From: Candidatus Firestoneibacteriota bacterium
GTDB taxonomy: Bacteria; Oederibacteriota; D2-FULL-39-29
DNA length: 32,000 nt
Reading direction: 5' to 3'
Assembly (NCBI GenBank): GCA_026388015.1
Contig: JAPLKO010000047.1
Span: 1-32,000 of the forward strand
The notes beneath the pieces were generated by a model. The model made no database searches and was not told the DNA's origin. It saw nothing but the letters and a program-made list of their open reading frames with translations. Below, piece after piece: positions 26,393 through 32,000 of the stretch; the stretch's first letter is position 1, and each line of letters starts with the position of its first letter. The position numbers were made by a program, and so were the translations under genes.

Positions 26393-29300
26393 CTATTTCA
26401 AATATTCCTGAATTGACTTGACGGTGAAACCGCTCTTTACAATCGATTCCATTCCATTAACCGCGGCCTGAGCACCCTGCAAAGTAGTTATGCAGGGTAT
26501 GCCGTGCAACACAGAAAAACTTCTGATAGGATTATTATCCGACTGTCCCAACTTTCCGGACGGTGTGTTAATAATAAGACTTATTTCTCCTTTGCTTATA
26601 AGATCCAGGATTTTGTTATCCCCTTCCCCAATCTTTCCGACAAGCATAGTTTTTATGTCATTGGACTGTAAGACTTTTCCGGTACCTTCCGTAGCAATTA
26701 TTTCAAAACCCATATCAAGGAGTTTTTTGGCGATAAACACCGTATTTCTCTTGTCCGAGTTTTTTACACTCAGGAATACTTTACCTTTGGAAGGCAGACC
26801 CTGACCCGCCGCCAGCTGGGACTTATAAAAGGCAACTCCAAAAGTCGAATCTATGCCCATAACTTCACCCGTTGATTTCATCTCCGGGCCAAGAAGTATA
26901 TCTACTCCCGAGAATCTTGAGAACGGAAGAACGGACTCTTTTACGCATACGTGTTTTAGTTTTACCTCTTTAGTGAACCCCAAACTTTTGAGTTTTTTCC
27001 CTGACATTACGGCAGCCGCAATTTTTGCAAGAGGAACACCCGTTGCCTTGCTCACAAACGGCACCGTCCTTGAAGCTCTCGGATTTACCTCAAGCACATA
27101 CACCACATCGTTTTTTATTGCGAACTGAATATTCATTAATCCTATAACATTCAACCCTTTTGCCAGGGCGTAGGTGTTTTCTCTTATTACATCTAATATC
27201 TCTTTGCTTAACGTGTGCGGGGGAAGAACACAGGCGGAATCCCCGGAATGCACACCGGCTTCTTCTATATGTTCCATAAGCCCGCCAATGACCGTAATCT
27301 CCCCGTCGGAAACTGCATCCACATCCACTTCAACCGCATCTTCCAGAAAGCTGTCTATAAGTATCGGATGCTCCGTGGATATCTTTCTGATATCGGAAAC
27401 TACCTTCTTTAGAGTGCCTTCATCGTAAACTATTCTCATGGACCTTCCGCCAAGTACATACGAAGGCCTTACCAGCACGGGATAGCTTATTCTTCTGGCT
27501 ATTTCTATAGCTTCATCTTTTGAGTTAGCAGAACCGCTTACCGGCTGGTTAATTTTTAGTTTTCCCAGAAGTTTGGAGAACTTTTTCCGGTCTTCCGCAA
27601 GATCAATGGACGCAACACTCGTACCGATGATAGGTACTCCCGCTTTCCAGAGCGGTTTGGCAAGATTCAACGAAGTCTGCCCGCCGAACTGCACAATAAC
27701 CCCGTCCGGTTTTTCTTTATCTACAATATTCATCACATCTTCAAAAGTGAGAGGTTCAAAGTAAAGTTTATCCGACGTGTCGTAATCCGTGGAAACCGTC
27801 TCGGGATTGGAGTTAACCATGATGGTCTCATACCCTAAATCTCTAAGCGCAAACGAAGCGTGACAGCAGCAGTAGTCAAACTCTATTCCCTGTCCTATCC
27901 TGTTCGGTCCGCCGCCGAGTATCATTATTTTCTTTCTTTTTGAGGGTATTACTTCGTCTTCTTTTTCATAAGTGGAGTAGAAGTAAGGCGTGTACGCTTT
28001 GAACTCCGCCGCACAGGTGTCTACAAGTTTGAAAGTAGCATTAATGCCCAGCTTCTTTCTCATATTTCTTACGGTATATTCGTCAGAGTTGGTGAACTCA
28101 GCCAGTTGTTTATCGCAGAAGCCGTACTCTTTCGCTTTTCTTAAAAGCTCTTCGCTCAACTTCTTCTTTTTTGCGTACTCTTTTTTTATTTCCTCTTCCA
28201 GCTCAACGATCTGCTTTATATTGTCAAGGAACCAGGGATCAATAAAAGTAAGATCGAATATCTTTTTTAAACTATACCCTTTCTGCATCGCATATTTAAC
28301 ATAAAATATTCTTGAAGCATTCGGTTCTCTCAGGCGGTATTGGATTTTTTTATCCGGTATGCCCGCAAAATCAAGTTTATTATCCAAACCTATATGCCCG
28401 ATTTCCAAACCTCTTAAACCTTTTTGCAGGGCTTCCTTGAAGGTCCGGCCAATAGCCATCGTTTCGCCTATGGATTTCATAGAAATACCGAGAATATCTT
28501 TAGCTTCCGGAAATTTTTCAAACGTGAAACGGGGAATCTTTACGACACAGTAGTCAATAACGGGTTCGAAAGAGGCAAAAGTCTCCCGGGTAATATCATT
28601 TCTTATTTCATCCAGGGTGTAACCGACCGCCAGCTTCGCCGCTATTTTTGCTATCGGAAAGCCGGTCGCTTTACTGGCAAGAGCAGAACTCCTGGATACG
28701 CGAGGGTTCATCTCTATAATAACCATTCTGCCATTTTTCGGATTGACCGCGAACTGAACGTTCGAGCCGCCCGTTTCAACGCCTATTTCTCTTATAATTG
28801 CAATGGCAGCGTCCCTCATTATCTGATACTCTTTGTCCGTAAGCGTCTGCGCCGGAGCTACAGTTATGGAATCCCCGGTATGCACGCCCATAGGATCGAG
28901 ATTCTCTATGGAACAGACTATTACAACATTGTCTTTAAGGTCCCGCATAACTTCGAGTTCGTACTCTTTCCAACCGATCATAGATTCTTCTATCAAAACT
29001 CCGGTCACCATGCTGTTTTTTAGACCGATACTCGTTATATTTTCAAACTCTTCAAGCGTAGTGGCAATTCCTCCGCCTGTCCCCCCGAGGGTAAAGCTCG
29101 GCCTGATTATTACCGGAAGACCTATCTCTTTTAATACTTTTCTGGCTTCTTTCATATTGTGCGCCATAGCGCTTTTCGGCAGATCCAGGCCTATCTTTAA
29201 CATTGCTCTTTTGAAACATCCCCGGTCTTCGGCTTTCTTTATCGCCTCATAATTGGCGCCTATCATCTTTACTTTATATTTATCCAGAACTCCGTTTTCG

Positions 29301-29608
29301 TACACTTTCATGGCAACATTCAACCCGGTCTGCCCGCCAAGAGTGGGAAGGATAGCGTCCGGTCTTTCCTTTTCAATTATTTTTTCCAGAAACTCGGGAG
29401 TTATCGGCTCTATATAAGTTGCATCCGCAAGTTCAGGATCGGTCATAATTGTTGCAGGGTTAGAATTAATAAGAACAACTTTAAACCCTTCTTCTTTAAG
29501 AGCTTTGCACGCCTGAGCGCCGGAATAGTCAAACTCGCACGCCTGACTTATAATAATAGGCCCGGAACCGATGATAAGTATCTTTTCTATGTCTTTTCTT
29601 TTCGGCAT
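26393..29608 (-). CDS. carB: Carbamoyl-phosphate synthase, large subunit
   Basis: The 1071-residue CarB makes carbamoyl phosphate from bicarbonate, ammonia (from CarA) and two ATP, for arginine and pyrimidine synthesis. The two homologous halves each have a pre-ATP-grasp start: [20 protein letters not shown] near residue 13 and [20 protein letters not shown] near 570. The ATP-grasp cores show GGTGGGIA and [11 protein letters not shown] regions and [40 protein letters not shown]. An MGS-like allosteric domain ends the protein (about 935-1071). The length is typical. It begins one base after carA ends and is followed 13 nt later by purF. Confidence 0.99.
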   Translation of the reverse strand: MPKRKDIEKILIIGSGPIIISQACEFDYSGAQACKALKEEGFKVVLINSNPATIMTDPELADATYIEPITPEFLEKIIEKERPDAILPTLGGQTGLNVAMKVYENGVLDKYKVKMIGANYEAIKKAEDRGCFKRAMLKIGLDLPKSAMAHNMKEARKVLKEIGLPVIIRPSFTLGGTGGGIATTLEEFENITSIGLKNSMVTGVLIEESMIGWKEYELEVMRDLKDNVVIVCSIENLDPMGVHTGDSITVAPAQTLTDKEYQIMRDAAIAIIREIGVETGGSNVQFAVNPKNGRMVIIEMNPRVSRSSALASKATGFPIAKIAAKLAVGYTLDEIRNDITRETFASFEPVIDYCVVKIPRFTFEKFPEAKDILGISMKSIGETMAIGRTFKEALQKGLRGLEIGHIGLDNKLDFAGIPDKKIQYRLREPNASRIFYVKYAMQKGYSLKKIFDLTFIDPWFLDNIKQIVELEEEIKKEYAKKKKLSEELLRKAKEYGFCDKQLAEFTNSDEYTVRNMRKKLGINATFKLVDTCAAEFKAYTPYFYSTYEKEDEVIPSKRKKIMILGGGPNRIGQGIEFDYCCCHASFALRDLGYETIMVNSNPETVSTDYDTSDKLYFEPLTFEDVMNIVDKEKPDGVIVQFGGQTSLNLAKPLWKAGVPIIGTSVASIDLAEDRKKFSKLLGKLKINQPVSGSANSKDEAIEIARRISYPVLVRPSYVLGGRSMRIVYDEGTLKKVVSDIRKISTEHPILIDSFLEDAVEVDVDAVSDGEITVIGGLMEHIEEAGVHSGDSACVLPPHTLSKEILDVIRENTYALAKGLNVIGLMNIQFAIKNDVVYVLEVNPRASRTVPFVSKATGVPLAKIAAAVMSGKKLKSLGFTKEVKLKHVCVKESVLPFSRFSGVDILLGPEMKSTGEVMGIDSTFGVAFYKSQLAAGQGLPSKGKVFLSVKNSDKRNTVFIAKKLLDMGFEIIATEGTGKVLQSNDIKTMLVGKIGEGDNKILDLISKGEISLIINTPSGKLGQSDNNPIRSFSVLHGIPCITTLQGAQAAVNGMESIVKSGFTVKSIQEYLK

Positions 29609-29609
29609 A

Positions 29610-30713
29610 TTATTCCTGCTTCGTTTTCTTTTTCATATTATTAATAAACTCTTCAAATAAATACTTTGCATCATTTGGACCCGGCGCCGCTTCGGGATGG
29701 AACTGAATAGAGTAGACCGGAAGTTTTTTATGTCTCATTCCCTCCAGGGTATTATCATTAAGATTAAGGTGCGTTATTTCGACAGCTGACTTTTTGAGGG
29801 ATTTGATATCAACATAGAAATTATGGTTCTGAGCGGTAATGCTTATTCTGCCGGTCTCAAGATCTTTAACGGGATGATTTCCCCCGTGATGCCCGAATTT
29901 AAGTTTTCCGGTCTTTCCGCCGAAAGCCAGTCCAAGAATCTGATGCCCGAGACAGATACCAAAGATCGGAAGCTTGCCCAATAATTCTTTTACGGCCGCA
30001 ACTACATAAGGAACGGCCGCCGGATCTCCCGGACCGTTTGAAAGGAAAACCCCGTTAGGCTTCAACTTAAGAATATCCGCCGCCGTAGTTTTTGCCGGAA
30101 CTACCGTCACCTTGCAATCCTTCTTTTCCAGCTCTCTTAATATATTTCTTTTTACGCCGCAGTCCACAACCACCACTTTATATTTTCCGCTGTTATTCCA
30201 GTTATAAGTTTTTGCTGTCGTCACACCGGCGACCAGATCTTTTCCAACGAGACCTCTTGAAGCTTTAACTTTTCTTAGCAAACTTTTGATATTAAAATCT
30301 TCCGTGGAGATGACCGTCTTCATAGAACCTTTAATTCTTATATGCCTGGTTAGCGCCCGCGTATCCACGCCTTCAATTCCGATAATATTATTTTCATTTA
30401 AGTATTCGCTTGCACTTTTCTTTCCGCGCCAATTACTGTATATCCGGCTATTTTCTTTAACGATAAAACCTTCCAGGAATAATTTTCTTGATTCGGCGTC
30501 TTCCGGATTAACTCCGTAATTGCCTATTAAAGGATAGGTCATCGCAACTATTTGACCTTTGTAGGAGGGATCGGTAAGGACTTCCTGATAACCTGTAAGG
30601 CTCGTATTGAAGACAACTTCCCCGCAGCTTTCGCCGGCCGCCCCGAAAGAGCTGCCTTCAAAAACCATACCGTCTTCAAGAACAATTATGGCTTTCTTTC
30701 GTGTATTTTTCAT
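29610..30713 (-). CDS. carA: Carbamoyl-phosphate synthase, small subunit
   Basis: The 367-residue CarA hydrolyses glutamine and passes ammonia to CarB. An N-terminal swivelling domain ([18 protein letters not shown], 8-25, with [17 protein letters not shown]) precedes the class I amidotransferase domain. That has [12 protein letters not shown] (221-232), the nucleophile Cys254 in FGICLGHQ, and the His-Glu pair in [12 protein letters not shown] near 342. Length and motifs are standard. The ATG at 30713 is preceded by AGGAGG 12 nt upstream, but this Shine-Dalgarno lies inside the 3' arm of a terminator-like hairpin. First gene of the operon. Confidence 0.99.
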   Translation of the reverse strand: MKNTRKKAIIVLEDGMVFEGSSFGAAGESCGEVVFNTSLTGYQEVLTDPSYKGQIVAMTYPLIGNYGVNPEDAESRKLFLEGFIVKENSRIYSNWRGKKSASEYLNENNIIGIEGVDTRALTRHIRIKGSMKTVISTEDFNIKSLLRKVKASRGLVGKDLVAGVTTAKTYNWNNSGKYKVVVVDCGVKRNILRELEKKDCKVTVVPAKTTAADILKLKPNGVFLSNGPGDPAAVPYVVAAVKELLGKLPIFGICLGHQILGLAFGGKTGKLKFGHHGGNHPVKDLETGRISITAQNHNFYVDIKSLKKSAVEITHLNLNDNTLEGMRHKKLPVYSIQFHPEAAPGPNDAKYLFEEFINNMKKKTKQE

Positions 30714-30716
30714 ATT

Positions 30717-30749
30717 AAAAAAGGCCTCCTGACAATCATCAGAAGACCT
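30717..30749 (-). terminator. Attenuator hairpin in the carA leader, covers the RBS
   Basis: On the minus strand AGGTCTTCTGA (30749-30739), loop TGATTG and TCAGGAGGCCT (30732-30722) form an 11-bp stem with two G-U pairs. A run of T's follows (30722-30717). This is an intrinsic terminator placed only four bases before the carA ATG. The 3' arm holds AGGAGG, the carA Shine-Dalgarno, so folding would both end transcription and hide the ribosome site. Regulated read-through is therefore required to express the operon. Confidence 0.78.
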
Positions 30750-30761
30750 CTTTGTCTCCGT
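30744..30761 (-). promoter_or_regulatory. Competing leader hairpin with ANTAR-like hexaloop
   Basis: On the minus strand GGAGAC-AAAGAG-GTCTTC forms a 6-bp hairpin with a hexaloop. It uses part of the 5' arm of the terminator, so the two structures exclude each other. The loop has A at position 1 and G at position 4, the pattern known for RNA targets of ANTAR proteins. A first (P1) hairpin is not convincing. CAAAGAGG also matches seven of eight positions of the PyrR-type CAGAGAGG loop. Confidence 0.5.
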
Positions 30762-30784
30762 TAACCAATGCCTTATGTTTTTAT

Positions 30785-30813
30785 ATTATACATTACTTTA
30801 CAAATATTTGCAA
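30785..30813 (-). promoter_or_regulatory. Sigma-70 promoter of the carA-carB-purF-pyrG operon
   Basis: On the minus strand TTGCAA (30813-30808), a 17-nt spacer and a perfect TATAAT (30790-30785) form a strong promoter. The expected start near 30778 gives a 65-nt leader to carA, just long enough to hold the hairpin pair. It lies in the gap directly after the GAF-ANTAR gene. Confidence 0.85.
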
Positions 30814-30841
30814 GGTATTTTTTTTATGTATCAAAAAACTC

Positions 30842-31543
30842 TTATTTTTCCATTTCTAACGCAAGAATAATGGCTTCCGCTACTTCACGCATAGTCTTAC
30901 GGTTGTCCATACTGTGTTTTCTTAACCTTGAATACGCCTCTTCTTCGGACAACCCTTTTCTTTTCATCAGCGCCCCTTTTGCCCTTTCTACAATCTTTCT
31001 AGCTTCCAGTTCTTCCTGAATTATTTTACTGGTTACCATTAGTTCGGTATTATGTATGGCAACCGAAGCCTGGTTAGCTATAGAAGTTATAACGTTAACT
31101 TCTGTTTCGGTAAAATCATGGGGAGTAGAAGTGTAGCAGTTTATAACACCTATTACCTTTCCTTTTACGGCAAGCGGAACACAAAGAAGCGAGCATAACT
31201 TTTCTTTTTTAGCTATATCTTTATACTTATATTCATCTTCCTTTTTAACATCTTTAATTATTTTGTATTTATTTTCCTTTACTACTTTTCCCGCAATACC
31301 CTCTCCTATCTTGAGGTGGGGTTTTTTATTATACTCTTCGCTGATACTCTGTGTCGCCCGGATTACCAGCTCGTTTTTCTTCTCGTCAACCAGCATAAGA
31401 GAACAGATATTGGCTCCCATTACTTTTGCAATTACGGTAACAACAAGTCTTAAAATATCCTCCAAATACAAATCCGAGGTTATAGCCTTACTTATGTTCG
31501 TCAGAGCTTTTATGTGGGTTTTCAATGAAGTATTCTTTAACAT
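30842..31543 (-). CDS. GAF-ANTAR RNA-binding antiterminator
   Basis: The 233-residue regulator has a GAF sensor domain (about 18-158: EDILRLVVTVIAKVMGANIC, VRATQSISEEY-like strand, GEGIAGKVVKE, LCVPLAVKGKVIGVINCY, NVITSIANQASVAIHN). A linker helix and a C-terminal ANTAR domain (about 172-230: RKIVERAKGALMKRKGLSEEEAY, LRKHSMDNRKTMREVAEAII) follow. ANTAR proteins bind small leader hairpins and prevent terminator formation; known ones control nitrogen and ethanolamine genes. No receiver domain is present, so the GAF domain probably senses a small molecule. The carA leader begins about 60 nt downstream, making it an obvious target. SD is AGGGAGA. Confidence 0.92.
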   Translation of the reverse strand: MLKNTSLKTHIKALTNISKAITSDLYLEDILRLVVTVIAKVMGANICSLMLVDEKKNELVIRATQSISEEYNKKPHLKIGEGIAGKVVKENKYKIIKDVKKEDEYKYKDIAKKEKLCSLLCVPLAVKGKVIGVINCYTSTPHDFTETEVNVITSIANQASVAIHNTELMVTSKIIQEELEARKIVERAKGALMKRKGLSEEEAYSRLRKHSMDNRKTMREVAEAIILALEMEK

Positions 31544-31582
31544 AAATCTCCCTATCTTGAAAACATTTTTTTCTAAAACGCA

Positions 31583-31617
31583 AAAGGCAGATAGCTTATT
31601 ACCAGCTATCTGCCTTT
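31583..31617 (-). terminator. Intrinsic terminator after the corrinoid protein gene
   Basis: A perfect 14-bp inverted repeat, AAAGGCAGATAGCT and AGCTATCTGCCTTT, encloses a 7-nt loop. On the minus strand it ends in CCTTTTGCGTTTT. It lies 24 nt after the corrinoid gene stop and 40 nt before the GAF-ANTAR start, so it separates the two transcripts. The symmetric A/T flanks would allow weak function on the other strand as well. Confidence 0.85.
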
Positions 31618-31640
31618 AATATAGCATTTTGAATATTTTT

Positions 31641-32000
31641 TTACAGTAATTCTTTTGCTTTGTCAGCAGCGCTTGCCGCATCCGGGGCATAACCCGAAGC
31701 TCCAATTTCATCCGCATAGGCCTGCGTCACCGGAGCTCCGCCGATCATTACTTTTGCGGTAACTCCTGCTTTTCTCAACTCTTCAATAGTTGATTTCATT
31801 ACTACCATGGTTGTAGTCAAAAGCGCCGACATTGCGATTACCGTGGCGTTGCTTTCTTTTGTTGCATTAATAAATTTTTCAGGAGCAGCATCAATACCGA
31901 TATCAACCACCTTAAAACCAGCGCCCTCAAGCATCATGCCCACAAGATTTTTTCCGATATCATGTAAATCACCCTTAACGGTACCGAGCACTACAACACC
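31641..32000 (-). CDS. Corrinoid (B12-binding) protein, partial
   Basis: The reading frame stays open to the window edge, so the start lies outside; the visible part has 119 residues. GDLHDIGKNLV is the DxHxxG cobalamin-binding motif in which His gives the lower axial ligand to cobalt. MSALLTTTM and MIGGAPVTQAYADEIGASGYAPDA complete the Rossmann-like B12 site (SxL and GG motifs). The family is that of MtaC/MtbC/MttC and other corrinoid methyl carriers, which accept methyl groups from methanol, methylamines or methoxy compounds. The missing N-terminal part would be the helical cap. The substrate cannot be told without the neighbouring methyltransferase. Confidence 0.93.
   Translation of the reverse strand, partial: GVVVLGTVKGDLHDIGKNLVGMMLEGAGFKVVDIGIDAAPEKFINATKESNATVIAMSALLTTTMVVMKSTIEELRKAGVTAKVMIGGAPVTQAYADEIGASGYAPDAASAADKAKELL

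Noticed and set aside
28424-29023. Long plus-strand reading frame of 199 codons inside carB
   Set aside because: carB is complete and conserved on the other strand here. The frame is an antisense shadow with no motif.

Overview
The window reads as chromosomal DNA from an AT-rich, Gram-negative (diderm) bacterium. Outer-membrane beta-barrels, lipoprotein signals and a TPR-porin indicate a double membrane. Methanogen-type corrinoid protein, a GAF-ANTAR regulator and degenerate heptamer repeats beside a tRNA would fit one of the uncultured candidate phyla (Omnitrophota/Elusimicrobiota/Firestonebacteria-like), but no marker here settles the taxonomy. Every gene I can support is on the minus strand, so the layout below also runs from low to high coordinates against transcription.

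Region 1 (1-6.8 kb) is housekeeping and accessory. It holds a tRNA-Leu(TAA) and a stand-alone AAA/DUF4143 ATPase with a strong, apparently leaderless promoter preceded by three helically phased TTGCAG repeats. It continues with a DUF4337 membrane protein, a P-type cation ATPase translationally coupled to a YqaA/DedA-type membrane protein, the HtpX protease, and a small exported protein with its own promoter.

Region 2 (6.8-23.3 kb) is the accessory core: 14 tightly packed genes that look like one synthase-dependent exopolysaccharide operon. From 5' to 3' it encodes: a small membrane protein; a membrane-anchored GATase-like/NodB-like protein; a TIM-barrel glycosidase-like lipoprotein; two KaiC-like ATPases, one with a seven-fold 14-residue repeat tail; an ExeA-like ATPase; a TPR plus beta-barrel exporter of the PgaA/PelB type; and two processive GT2 glycosyltransferases separated by an unrecognised polytopic protein. 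It ends with a membrane-anchored bactofilin-like beta-solenoid, a second GATase-like/NodB-like protein with a C-terminal beta domain, a six-hairpin glycosidase-like lipoprotein and an orphan YaiO-like barrel. The parts match Pga/Pel-type secretion (synthase, deacetylase, hydrolase, TPR-porin), but the combination with KaiC-like and ExeA-like ATPases is not one I can name.

Region 3 (23.4-30.8 kb) is a nucleotide-biosynthesis operon, carA-carB-purF-pyrG. Its three amidotransferase functions all use glutamine. A textbook sigma-70 promoter and a roughly 65-nt leader precede carA. The leader holds a terminator hairpin whose 3' arm contains the carA Shine-Dalgarno sequence, plus a competing hairpin with a hexaloop that fits ANTAR-protein targets.

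Region 4 (30.8-32 kb) has the GAF-ANTAR protein directly upstream of that leader, a strong intrinsic terminator, and the 3' part of a corrinoid (B12-binding) protein that runs off the window. The ANTAR protein, the carA attenuator and the exopolysaccharide locus are the parts most worth following up.
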